Shown here: positions 9,131 to 16,885 of the stretch, in pieces
Layout: the number at the start of each line of letters is the position of its first letter
How positions within the stretch are numbered: the first letter of the stretch is position 1
Source of the DNA: Saprospirales bacterium
Lineage (GTDB): Bacteria; Bacteroidota; Bacteroidia; Chitinophagales; Saprospiraceae
Assembly: GCA_016719895.1 (NCBI GenBank)
Contig: JADJYG010000003.1
Coordinates: 248,001 to 312,000, forward strand
DNA: 64,000 nucleotides
Reading direction: 5' to 3'
The notes under the pieces: model-generated
Seen by the model: the letters and a program-made list of their open reading frames with translations, nothing else
What the model was told of the DNA's origin: nothing
The model's database searches: none
Made by a program: the position numbers and the translations under genes

Positions 9131-9199
9131 ACGAAAATACGCCTGCTTGAACCTGATACGCTTTACCTGATGTTGCAAAAACATGCACAGATGTTGCAA
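9131..9199 (-). promoter_or_regulatory. Upstream box, copy 3, of the BNR cargo gene
   Basis: On the minus strand this reads TTGCAACATCTGTGCATG and TTTTTGCAACATCAGGTAAA, then GTATTTTCGTGGCG near 9130-9143. The first two blocks match copy 2 almost exactly. The palindromic TTGCAA pair is 83 nt from the ATG at 9089, against 80 nt for copy 2. The last part contains a TATTTTCG that could be the -7 element. Confidence 0.55.
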
Positions 9200-9229
9200 G
9201 GTGCAGGAAATCGGCAGATTTTTAATTGT

Positions 9230-9320
9230 ATGTCCGCCTTCAACGTCACCTGCCTGATGCTTTCAAGAGAACAGCTGCGCGACGCAGCGTTCAAGACATT
9301 TTTCAGCACCGCCAAAATTG
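9230..9320 (+). pseudogene. Decayed N-terminal fragment of an Rpn-family nuclease gene
   Basis: The plus-strand frame reads REQLRDAAFKTFFSTAKIAP at about 9266-9325. This aligns with KEQPHDAVFKTFFSDAKIAR of the intact gene at 186 with 14 of 20 residues identical, and the DNA is similarly close. Homology then stops abruptly; the rest of the nuclease, including the Glu-x-Lys centre, is absent. The fragment sits beside copy 3 of the upstream box, just as the intact gene sits beside copy 1, so it is probably a truncated duplicate. Confidence 0.65.
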
Positions 9321-9324
9321 CCCC

Positions 9325-9795
9325 TCACACCGTTCCACGGTTGCGGGTGCGCCACACGGAAATAAATAACCGGGCGGCGAAGACTGGAGGCGCAATGCAG
9401 CTGCCGACGCCAAAAAACAACATCTCCGTCCACATGTAGTCTTCGATAGCCCGTTTGTCCGGGGGAGGCAAATGCCCGGTGAGGCCATCCCAGGTATTTT
9501 CCTCGATGTAGACCATGAAGTCATTGAGGGCATCCACCATAATAAAGGTAAGGGGGAACATCAGCAGCAACAGGCCAACTTTCACTTCCTGCTGCCAGGC
9601 CAAAAACGTATGCCGGAGCAGAAAGATATACCGCGTCAGGGTAATGGCGACCACGACGAACGCTATATTCCACCCTTCATACGGCCATACATACATCGCC
9701 TTGTAAACAGGATACAGAATAGACCACACCACAATGGCTGTAATCACCCACCAGATCAGCTCCAGCCAAAGCGTCAGCGCCTGTTTTTTGTTCAT
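9325..9795 (-). CDS. Small four-helix membrane protein, function unknown
   Basis: A 156-residue integral membrane protein of no family I recognise. Hydrophobic segments lie at about 8-30, 42-62, 70-95 and 124-145, with a Trp/Tyr-rich first helix (LWLELIWWVITAIVVW). The ATG is 15 nt after the stop of the SSS symporter gene on the same strand, so it is very likely co-transcribed and may act with that transporter. The last codons lie against the rpn fragment, so the native C-terminus may have been changed by that rearrangement. Confidence 0.6.
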   Translation of the reverse strand: MNKKQALTLWLELIWWVITAIVVWSILYPVYKAMYVWPYEGWNIAFVVVAITLTRYIFLLRHTFLAWQQEVKVGLLLLMFPLTFIMVDALNDFMVYIEENTWDGLTGHLPPPDKRAIEDYMWTEMLFFGVGSCIAPPVFAARLFISVWRTRNRGTV

Positions 9796-9810
9796 GTTTT
9801 CTTTTTTTTA

Positions 9811-11295
9811 TCAGATCATATCTACCCGCCGCTCCGGGTACCACCAGCTGCCGATCAGCATAGCCAGAACACTGGCAGCAAGGCCATAGAGCATCGGCGG
9901 TATTTGCGCCAGAGTTTGGAGGGCGGACTGGGATGTGCCCGCCGCAGGTTCGCCGGTCGAACCGGTCCAGAACATTGCCGCCAGCCAGAAGGTAAACCCC
10001 GCTATCATGGATGCGATAGCGCCCCGGGCCGACGAGCGTTTCCAGTACAAACCGGCCACCAGCGGCATAAACAAGGAAACCAGGCTGAACGCCGACGATT
10101 CACCAACCAATTCGTAAATATTATTGCGCGACATAGCCATGCCGCCCGTCACCAGGGCTACTCCCACTACCGAATAGCGCATGATCTGGAGCAATTGCGC
10201 ATCGGTCACGCTGTGGTACAAGGGTTTGACCAGGTTCTCTCCGATTACCGTGGCCGGCGCCAGCATGGCGCCGCTGCAGGTGCTGAGAATGGCCGACAAC
10301 AGGGCGCCAAAAAACAGGATCTGGATGCCGAGGCCCGAGTGCTGGAGGACCAGGTATGGGATCATCATCTGCGGATCACCGCTTTCCAGCAACTCCGGGT
10401 ACAGCATGCGGCCGCAAAAACCAATGATCAGGGGCAATGCCGCCACGCTGAGATACATCAGGGCAGAAGTATAACAGGCGTTTACCGAGCCGCGCACACT
10501 TTTGGCGGCCATTACCCGCTGAAACACATCCTGTTGCGGTATACTCCCCAAACCAATAGTCATCCAGGCCGCCACCCATTGCACGATGCCGATAGGCTCG
10601 GGGTCGGGCAAAAACTGAAAAAAATCGGGCGGTGCTGCTGCCAGCATATTTTCAAAACCGCCGACTCGCAGTACCATGTCCACCGCCAGCGCCAGCAAAC
10701 CTGCGATGATGACGATGGTTTGCACAAAATCGGTGATCGTAACCGACCACATGCCGCCAATATACGTGTACACCAGCACCAGCGTCGTACAGATCAATAC
10801 CCCCCAGGTTCGATCCAGCCCGCAAACTGCCTGTAAAATGATGGCCAGGGCAATCAATTGAGCGGCAATCCAGCTAAAATAAGAAGGCACCATAAAAACC
10901 GCCGACACCACTTCCGTCGCTTTGTTGTAGCGCTGGCGGAAAAAATCGCTGAACGTCAGCAAGTTGCGGTTATATAACGGCCGGGCAATGAGCAAGCCGG
11001 CCAAAAAAAGACACAGGGCGGCGCCGAAAGGATCTTCGATAATGCCCAGCACGCCGTGTTCAATAAACTCCGAAGAAGCCCCCATCACGGTTTCGGAACC
11101 AAACCAGGTGGCAAACAAGGCGCAGGCAGTGATAAACATCGGCAGCCGCTTCCCGGCCACCACAAAGTCGGCCGTTGTCTTTACCCGCCGCGAAGCCCAC
11201 CAGCCTATAGCCAGCGTGCCCAACAGATACAGGACGATAAAACCTAACAAAATTCCGTTTTGCATGTCGGCAAACCCAGGCAGTTCTAAAATCAA
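9811..11295 (-). CDS. Sodium:solute symporter (SSS family)
   Basis: A 494-residue polytopic protein with about 13 hydrophobic segments, the usual size of the SSS (solute:sodium symporter, SLC5-like) family. Family features include the opening YLLGTLAIGWWASRRVKTTADFVVAGK, a helix with GIIEDPFGAALCLFLAG, and SIPQQDVFQRVMAAKS in the middle. It imports a small solute with Na+ across the inner membrane; the substrate cannot be read from sequence. An alternative start at MQNGILLG (11265) is possible. It lies between a DUF6089 gene (48 nt upstream) and a small membrane protein (15 nt downstream), suggesting a three-gene operon. Confidence 0.85.
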   Translation of the reverse strand: MILELPGFADMQNGILLGFIVLYLLGTLAIGWWASRRVKTTADFVVAGKRLPMFITACALFATWFGSETVMGASSEFIEHGVLGIIEDPFGAALCLFLAGLLIARPLYNRNLLTFSDFFRQRYNKATEVVSAVFMVPSYFSWIAAQLIALAIILQAVCGLDRTWGVLICTTLVLVYTYIGGMWSVTITDFVQTIVIIAGLLALAVDMVLRVGGFENMLAAAPPDFFQFLPDPEPIGIVQWVAAWMTIGLGSIPQQDVFQRVMAAKSVRGSVNACYTSALMYLSVAALPLIIGFCGRMLYPELLESGDPQMMIPYLVLQHSGLGIQILFFGALLSAILSTCSGAMLAPATVIGENLVKPLYHSVTDAQLLQIMRYSVVGVALVTGGMAMSRNNIYELVGESSAFSLVSLFMPLVAGLYWKRSSARGAIASMIAGFTFWLAAMFWTGSTGEPAAGTSQSALQTLAQIPPMLYGLAASVLAMLIGSWWYPERRVDMI

Positions 11296-11343
11296 GCGGC
11301 CAAAGGTAGACTTTTCACCGGCTTGTCTCCAAAACCCCCGAAT

Positions 11344-12048
11344 TCAAATATCCGGCCCGTTCAGGACGAACGAGGCGGTCGCGCCGAAGAAATAATACCA
11401 ATCGTTGCGCCGGGGGTTGCCATTTTGCGAAACGCCGTCGATCGCATCGGAAAAAACCGGTCGGAAACCGCCCTCCAGGCCAAAAATAAAACGTTCGAAA
11501 AAATCAATCCGGACACCGCCACCCAAGGGGACCAGAACGAACCGGTTTTTCAGGCCCTCCTCCGGCAGCGGCGCCACCAGGAACTGCTCCCGCCGGTCGA
11601 CCGGCCCGTAGTATTGCGCATCGGCATCGGCAAAGGTGATCCCCACACCGGCAAACAGATAGGGATTGACCATAAACCGGCGCTCCCCCATCGAACCGGC
11701 CCCATCGCGCCTGAACAGGTGCCATTCCAGGAGGCCGGCCACTTCGATCAGGGAAGTGCCGAACTTGAAGCTGCGCGGCCCCTTTACCTCCGAGTACTTA
11801 TCATCGCCGGAAATGGTGCCCGCATACAAATGCCCTTTTATCGCCAGGTGACCGGTCAGGTGGTACCGGATAAAGGCGCCGAACCCGGGGCGGAGCTCTT
11901 GCAAATCAATGCCTTTGGCCGCTATATCGCCCGAATAACTGGCGACGCCCAACATACCGCCGGCTTCCAGGTAATGCGGAGCGGCGGACCGTTGGGCCTG
12001 CAGCGAAATGGATAAAAGGAACAGGAAAAGTAGGAGGTTCTGTCTCAT
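11344..12048 (-). CDS. DUF6089 family outer-membrane beta-barrel protein
   Basis: A 234-residue exported protein (signal peptide MRQNLLLFLFLLSISLQAQ). The mature part alternates polar and aromatic strands as in small outer-membrane barrels: YLEAGGMLGVASYSGDI, FGAFIRYHLTGHLAIKG, FMVNPYLFAGVGITFAD, FIFGLEGGFRPVFSD and WYYFFGATASFVLNG. This pattern and length match the Bacteroidota DUF6089 family. No transport or enzyme role is known. It heads the minus-strand cluster and is divergent from parC. Confidence 0.75.
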   Translation of the reverse strand: MRQNLLLFLFLLSISLQAQRSAAPHYLEAGGMLGVASYSGDIAAKGIDLQELRPGFGAFIRYHLTGHLAIKGHLYAGTISGDDKYSEVKGPRSFKFGTSLIEVAGLLEWHLFRRDGAGSMGERRFMVNPYLFAGVGITFADADAQYYGPVDRREQFLVAPLPEEGLKNRFVLVPLGGGVRIDFFERFIFGLEGGFRPVFSDAIDGVSQNGNPRRNDWYYFFGATASFVLNGPDI

Positions 12049-12114
12049 GTGCCCGGTTTCTGCTTGCGTAATTTTAGAACGCTGAAAAAGCGATTACCGG
12101 GTAAAGGTCGTAAA

Positions 12115-12164
12115 ACTGCCGTTTCCTGAATCCGTAAAAGCCCGCGATTTAGGAAACGGCCGGT
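12115..12164. repeat. Palindromic hairpin in the DUF6089/parC divergent region
   Basis: GCCGTTTCCTGAATC (12118-12132) pairs with GATTTAGGAAACGGC (12146-12160), with one G-U pair possible in RNA, around a 13-nt loop. AAAAC and GTTTT extend the arms with a bulge. It has no T tract and lies between divergent promoters, so it is more likely a dispersed palindrome or regulatory structure than a terminator. Confidence 0.5.
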
Positions 12165-12267
12165 TTTGCACGCCCGGAAACAACCCAAGACCCTTGTTTC
12201 ATTTAAAACGGCTCTAAAAAAGGCGATATTTTTTAAAACAAATAATTTAATATCCCAAACATTACCC

Positions 12268-12275
12268 TACTTTTG
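12268..12275 (+). promoter_or_regulatory. Promoter -7 element of parC
   Basis: TACTTTTG fits TAnnTTTG and lies 73 nt before the parC ATG. The leader after it contains AGCTCCT/AGGAGCT (12282-12302), a 7-bp hairpin that could affect translation. Confidence 0.6.
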
Positions 12276-12347
12276 CTTTTCAGCTCCTGTGGAGAAGGAG
12301 CTCCCCCAAAGTCGATCTTCCTGCTCTGTAGCCATTAATTCCGTGCC

Positions 12348-15080
12348 ATGTCGCGTTCAAAAAAAGATACCTCCGTTCCGCCCACCGTTTCCCAAAACGG
12401 TGAAGACACTGTCATCACGCTTTCCGGGATGTACCAGAATTATTTTCTGGACTACGCCTCGTATGTCATCCTGGAACGGGCCGTACCGGCGGTGGAAGAC
12501 GGCCTGAAACCCGTGCAGCGCCGTATCCTGCACGCGATGTTCGAGCAGCATGACGGCCGTTATCACAAGGTGGCCAACCTCATCGGCCAAACGATGCAAT
12601 ACCACCCGCACGGCGATGCCGCCATAGGCGATGCCCTGGTAAATATGGGCCAAAAAGACCTGCTCATCGATTGCCAGGGCAATTGGGGCGACTACCGCAC
12701 CGGCGATTCCGCCGCCGCAGCGCGGTATATAGAAGCGCGCCTGACCAAGTTTGCCCTCGACGTAGCCTTCAACCCCGACACCACCCGCTGGCAGCTCTCC
12801 TACGACGGCCGCAAACGCGAGCCCGTGACCTTGCCGATGAAATTCCCACTCGTGCTGGCACACGGCGTCGAAGGTATTGCAGTGGGGCTCAGCACCAAAA
12901 TCCTGCCCCACAACTTTATCGAAATTATCAAAGCCAGCATCGCAGCCCTCAAAGGCCGCAAAATCGATCTGTACCCCGATTTTCCCACCGGCGGCCTCAT
13001 AGACGTGGCCAATTACAACTACGGCGGCCGCGGCGGCAAAGTGCGGGTACGGGCGCGCATCAGAGAAATAGACAAAAAAACGCTGCAAATCACTGAAATC
13101 CCCTACGGCGTATATGTCAACGACCTGATCGACTCCATCCTGAAAGCCAATGACAAAGGGCAGATCAAGATAAAAAAAGTGATCGACAAAACCGCCGCCG
13201 AGGTGGATATCGAAATTGAACTCCAACCCGGCGTCAGCCCCGACGTCACCGTCGATGCCCTCTATGCCTTTTCCAGCTGCGAGGTGAACATCAGCCCCAA
13301 CTGCTGCGTCATTGTTGACAACAAGCCGCTGTTCACCGACGTCAATGAACTGCTTCGTATCTCCACCGAAAATACCAAAGACCTGCTCCGGCTCGAACTG
13401 GAAATCCTTCAACACGACTTGGAAGAAAAACTCCACTTCGCATCGCTGGAGAAAATTTTTATTGAAAAACGCATTTACCGCGATATCGAAGAATGCGAAA
13501 CCTGGGAAGCCGTCCTGGAAACCATCGATGCCGGCCTGAAAAAATACGTGACGACGCCACAAGAGCCGGGTTATGCCAAAGAGCCCAAAAAAGTCAAACT
13601 GCTGCGCGAAATCACCTCCGACGACCTGGCGCGCCTGACCGAAATCCGCATCAAACGCATTTCCAAATTCAATTCGTTCAAAGCCGACGAGGAAATCGCC
13701 AAACTCAACGAACACCTCGCTGAAACCCTGCATCACCTGGCACACCTCACCGAATATGCAATCAGCTATTTTGAACGGCTGCTGGAAAAATACAGCAAAG
13801 GCCAGGAACGCAAAACGGAAATTGCCGTATTCGACGAAATACGCGCCACGGAAGTCGTGGCCAACAATGCCAGGCTCTACGTTGACCGTGCCGGCGGTTT
13901 TATCGGCGCCGGCTTGAAAAAGGATGAGTTTGTGCAAGATTGCTCCGATATCGACGATATTATCGTGTTCCGCCGCGACGGCGTCATGAAAATCGTGCGT
14001 ATCGATGAAAAAGTATTCGTCGGCAAAGACATCCTCCATATCGCCGTCTGGAAAAAAAACGACGAACGCACCACCTACAACCTCGCCTATGTGGACGGCG
14101 CCTCCGGCCGCTCTATGGTCAAACGTTTTAACGTAACGGCCATCACCCGCGACAAAGAATACCCCGTCGGCGGCGATAGCAAGGGCTCGCGCATCCATTA
14201 CCTCACCGCCAACCCCAACGGCGAAAGCGAAGTGGTCACCGTCACCCTGAGCCCGGGCTGCACAGCTAAAATCAAGGTGTTCGATTACGATTTCGGTGAA
14301 CTGGGCATCAAAGGCCGCGACTCGCAGGGCAATATCCTGACCAAATACCCGGTCAAAAATATCCGGCAAAAGGAAGTTGGAAAAAGCACCATCGGCGCGC
14401 TCAGACTTTGGTACGACGACATCACCGGCCGGCTTAATACCCAGGAACGCGGCCGCCTGCTCGGCGAATTCGATACCGGCGATATGATCCTCGTACTGTA
14501 TCAAGACGGCAGCTACGAACTCACCGATACCGACGTGCTGCAGCGCTTCGAACCCAAAGAAATTCTGCACCTGGGCAAATTCCACCCCGAACAAGTCGTC
14601 AATGCCGTACACTTCGACGGCCACAAGGGCTGGACGATGGTCAAGCGGTTCCAAATCGAAACCAGCAAACTGAAAGAGCGCTTCTCCTACCTCACCGACC
14701 ATCCCAAATCCAAGCTGCTCTTCGCCAGTGTAAAACCCAACCCAAGGATCAAATACGCCATCCGGGTAAAAGGAAAGGCCATGCCCGGCGAAATCAGCCT
14801 GGGCGATTTTATGGACGTAAAAGGCTGGAAGGCCGTGGGCAACAAACTCAGCGACGCCCTGCTGAGCAGCGTCAGGGAAATAGAAACGGAAATTAAGCCG
14901 TCCTCCGGAACGGAAGAACCACCCCTCCAGGGCGATTTGTTCGGCACGCCCGAGCCGGCCACTCCGGCGCACAAGGGAAAAACGCCCGCTGCCAAAGATC
15001 CCGCCCCAACGGCGGACAATCCCGCGCAAGAAGACGTTAAGAAAACGTACAAGGCAGGAGATACGATTGAGTTTGATTAG
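12348..15080 (+). CDS. parC: DNA topoisomerase IV subunit A
   Basis: A 910-residue type IIA topoisomerase subunit. The opening (LSGMYQNYFLDYASYVILERAVPAVEDGLKP) is of ParC type in Bacteroidota rather than GyrA. The catalytic tyrosine is Tyr127 in AAARYIEARL. The quinolone-determining segment reads YHPHGDAAIGDALVNM: Ala91 stands where E. coli ParC has Ser80, and Asp95 where it has Glu84. A coiled-coil region and a C-terminal beta-pinwheel (about 510-850) follow, then a Pro/Glu/Lys-rich tail. With ParE it decatenates chromosomes in the cytoplasm; parE is not in this window. The gene has its own promoter. The homopolymer tract begins about 30 nt after the stop. Confidence 0.93.
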   Translation: MSRSKKDTSVPPTVSQNGEDTVITLSGMYQNYFLDYASYVILERAVPAVEDGLKPVQRRILHAMFEQHDGRYHKVANLIGQTMQYHPHGDAAIGDALVNMGQKDLLIDCQGNWGDYRTGDSAAAARYIEARLTKFALDVAFNPDTTRWQLSYDGRKREPVTLPMKFPLVLAHGVEGIAVGLSTKILPHNFIEIIKASIAALKGRKIDLYPDFPTGGLIDVANYNYGGRGGKVRVRARIREIDKKTLQITEIPYGVYVNDLIDSILKANDKGQIKIKKVIDKTAAEVDIEIELQPGVSPDVTVDALYAFSSCEVNISPNCCVIVDNKPLFTDVNELLRISTENTKDLLRLELEILQHDLEEKLHFASLEKIFIEKRIYRDIEECETWEAVLETIDAGLKKYVTTPQEPGYAKEPKKVKLLREITSDDLARLTEIRIKRISKFNSFKADEEIAKLNEHLAETLHHLAHLTEYAISYFERLLEKYSKGQERKTEIAVFDEIRATEVVANNARLYVDRAGGFIGAGLKKDEFVQDCSDIDDIIVFRRDGVMKIVRIDEKVFVGKDILHIAVWKKNDERTTYNLAYVDGASGRSMVKRFNVTAITRDKEYPVGGDSKGSRIHYLTANPNGESEVVTVTLSPGCTAKIKVFDYDFGELGIKGRDSQGNILTKYPVKNIRQKEVGKSTIGALRLWYDDITGRLNTQERGRLLGEFDTGDMILVLYQDGSYELTDTDVLQRFEPKEILHLGKFHPEQVVNAVHFDGHKGWTMVKRFQIETSKLKERFSYLTDHPKSKLLFASVKPNPRIKYAIRVKGKAMPGEISLGDFMDVKGWKAVGNKLSDALLSSVREIETEIKPSSGTEEPPLQGDLFGTPEPATPAHKGKTPAAKDPAPTADNPAQEDVKKTYKAGDTIEFD

Positions 15081-15104
15081 GCGATCTGAAGGATGGTTCA
15101 GAAC

Positions 15105-15605
15105 CGGTCCGGGGGGGATTTTCCGGGCCCCCCCCCCGGGGGCCCCCCCCCCCTCCTCCGCGCCCCGCCGCCGGGGGGGCCCCCGGCCCCCCCCCCCCCC
15201 CCCCCCCCCCCCGGGGGGGGCGGGGGGGGCGCCCGCTCCCCGGGGGGGGGGGCCGCTCGGGGGGCGGGGGGGGGGGGGGGGGGGGGGGGGGCGCCCGGGG
15301 GGAAGGGGGGGGGGCGGGGGGGGGGGGGGGCCCCCCCGGGGGGGGGGGGCCCGGCCCCCCCGGGGGGGGCCCCCCGCCCCGGGGGGGGGGGGGGGGGGGG
15401 CGGGGGGGGGGGCGGGGGGGGGGGGGGGGGGGCCGGGTTGGGTTGGGGGGGGGGGGTTGGGTGGGGGGGGGGGGGGGGGGTGGGCGGGCCCCGCCGGGGG
15501 CCCGACCCGGGGGGGGGGGGGAAACCCCGGCCCGGGGTAAGGTAATTTCTTACCCCCCGGGGGGGCCCCCCCCCTCCCCCCCCGGGGCCGGGCCCCCCCA
15601 AAAAC
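15105..15605. repeat. Extreme G/C homopolymer tract, probable sequence or assembly artefact
   Basis: About 500 bases consist almost only of alternating runs of G and of C, many longer than 10, with a handful of A or T. The neighbouring DNA on both sides is of normal composition. Frames open through the tract encode only Gly/Pro/Ala/Arg and are not genes. Near its right end a short normal-looking hairpin survives, GGGGTAAG-GTAATTT-CTTACCCC (15534-15556). Low-quality reads, poly-G base calls or a foldback assembly error are more likely than real DNA, but the sequence alone cannot prove it. No gene is seen between 15081 and 15728. Confidence 0.75.
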
Positions 15606-15657
15606 GGCGCTTTTGTCGTTGAGGCCGGTGCATTCTCCGTTTTTTTAAAGCCGGGGC

Positions 15658-15689
15658 TTGACAGGTTGGATTGCATGTTGCTATATTTG
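15658..15689 (+). promoter_or_regulatory. Promoter of the SPFH gene
   Basis: TTGACA at 15658-15663 and TATATTTG at 15682-15689 are 18 nt apart, close to the Bacteroidota TTTG/TAnnTTTG arrangement, and the -7 element ends 39 nt before the ATG at 15729. The promoter is intact despite the adjoining homopolymer tract. Confidence 0.7.
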
Positions 15690-15728
15690 CGATATCAAAA
15701 CAATATCAATAAACAATCAAAAAAAATC

Positions 15729-16580
15729 ATGGAAAAGATTTTGAAACCAGCTTCAGGCTGGTCAATGCTCGCCCTGTGTTTAGTCCTGTTTTTCGGTGGA
15801 ATAGCTTTAATCATGGCCAAAATAATTGTGGCAGGCGCCGTTTCGGTTTTTCTTGCCGTCACCATAATTGCACCTGGTTTTATTGGCATCGAACCCAACA
15901 GCACCCGGGTACTCACCTTATTCGGCGCTTATATCGGTTCGGCAAAAGACAGCGGTTTTTTCTACGTCAATCCGTTTTATACCAAGAAAAAGGTTTCGAT
16001 TCGCGCGGTCACGCTGGATGTGCCGGTGATAAAAGTGAACGACAAGCAGGGCAACCCGATCATGATTGGCGCCGTAGTGGTGTACCGCGTATCAGACACC
16101 TTCAAAGCCGCCTTTGCCGTGGAGCATTACCCGGAGTTTGTCAAAATCCAGAGCGAGGCGGCGGTGCGCAAACTCGCCGGGATGTACAGCTACGACAACC
16201 TCGAAGACGAAGAGGCCACCGTCACGCTGCGCACAAACTCCGACGAGGTCAACCACGAACTCGCCCGCGAGATCAGCGAGCGCCTGGAGATTGCCGGTAT
16301 CGAAGTGATCGAAGCGCGGATCAACCACCTGGCCTATTCCACTGAAATTGCCGGCGCCATGCTCCAGCGCCAACAGGCTACGGCCATTGTGGCTGCCCGT
16401 AGCAAAATCGTGGAAGGAGCCGTCGGCATGGTCGAAATGGCCCTGGAACACCTGTCGCAAAAAGCCATCGTCGAACTCGACGAAGAAAAAAAAGCGGCCA
16501 TGGTCAGCAACCTGCTCGTGGTGCTTTGCGGCGACCGCAATGCCCAGCCGGTAGTGAATACCGGCACTTTGCATCAGTAA
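15729..16580 (+). CDS. SPFH (stomatin/prohibitin/flotillin/HflK) domain membrane protein
   Basis: 283 residues from the ATG of MEKILKPASG; codons upstream overlap the promoter. Two hydrophobic segments (about 10-30 and 32-52) anchor it, followed by an SPFH domain (about 53-230: GFIGIEPNSTRVLTLFGAYIG, VVVYRVSD, ISERLEIAGIEVIEARINHL) and a helical end rich in Ala/Glu (QRQQATAIVAARSKIVEGA). SPFH proteins form membrane-associated oligomeric rings that organise or protect membrane proteins. A ribbon-helix-helix gene follows 67 nt downstream after a strong hairpin. Family call firm; cellular role inferred only from family. Confidence 0.85.
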   Translation: MEKILKPASGWSMLALCLVLFFGGIALIMAKIIVAGAVSVFLAVTIIAPGFIGIEPNSTRVLTLFGAYIGSAKDSGFFYVNPFYTKKKVSIRAVTLDVPVIKVNDKQGNPIMIGAVVVYRVSDTFKAAFAVEHYPEFVKIQSEAAVRKLAGMYSYDNLEDEEATVTLRTNSDEVNHELAREISERLEIAGIEVIEARINHLAYSTEIAGAMLQRQQATAIVAARSKIVEGAVGMVEMALEHLSQKAIVELDEEKKAAMVSNLLVVLCGDRNAQPVVNTGTLHQ

Positions 16581-16595
16581 ACTTTCGCCATCACC

Positions 16596-16623
16596 GGGCC
16601 TGTGCAGCTGGCTGCACAGGCCC
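16596..16623 (+). repeat. Perfect hairpin between the SPFH and RHH genes
   Basis: GGGCCTGTGCAGC and GCTGCACAGGCCC form a perfect 13-bp inverted repeat around TG. No T tract follows, so it could stabilise the upstream mRNA end or attenuate read-through into the small regulator gene. Confidence 0.6.
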
Positions 16624-16647
16624 TGCGGCGGCTTGACGAACGATGAA

Positions 16648-16833
16648 ATGGCCAGTAAAAAAAACTTTGTACTCCGCATAAATGAAGCCACTTACGAAGC
16701 GCTCGAAAAGTGGGCGTCCGATGAATTCCGAAGCGTAAACGGGCAGCTGGAGTGGATCATTTCCAGGGCGCTGACGGATGCCGGGCGAACGCCAAAAGAA
16801 CGCCGGGCGCCGGAAAAAAAGACCGGCGAATAA
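16648..16833 (+). CDS. Small ribbon-helix-helix (Arc-type) DNA-binding protein
   Basis: A 61-residue protein from the ATG of MASKKNFVLRINEATYEAL. The strand-helix-helix pattern (FVLRINEATYEALEKWA, then SVNGQLEWIISRALTDAG) is that of Arc/MetJ-type regulators, in which the N-terminal strand contacts DNA as a dimer. The C-terminus is basic (RTPKERRAPEKK). It is downstream of the SPFH gene and probably co-transcribed; it may regulate that pair. No toxin gene is adjacent, so a toxin-antitoxin role is not supported. Confidence 0.65.
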   Translation: MASKKNFVLRINEATYEALEKWASDEFRSVNGQLEWIISRALTDAGRTPKERRAPEKKTGE

Positions 16834-16885
16834 TGCTGAATCTACGCTCCGGAGGGCTTCTTTCCACATTTCAGGCGGGCCGGTT

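Noticed and set aside
7299..9170. A 623-codon open frame antisense to the BNR cargo gene
   Set aside because: Shadow of the propeller repeats on the other strand.
12357..15029. An 890-codon open frame antisense to parC
   Set aside because: It is a shadow of the codon bias of a strongly supported gene on the plus strand; no recognisable domain.
15067..15676. Open frames of 150-192 codons through the G/C homopolymer tract
   Set aside because: They encode only Gly, Pro, Ala and Arg runs dictated by homopolymers in all frames; no start context or domain.
16648..16833. Toxin-antitoxin module with the RHH protein as antitoxin
   Set aside because: No toxin-like gene lies next to it; the neighbours are SPFH and a T9SS cargo gene.
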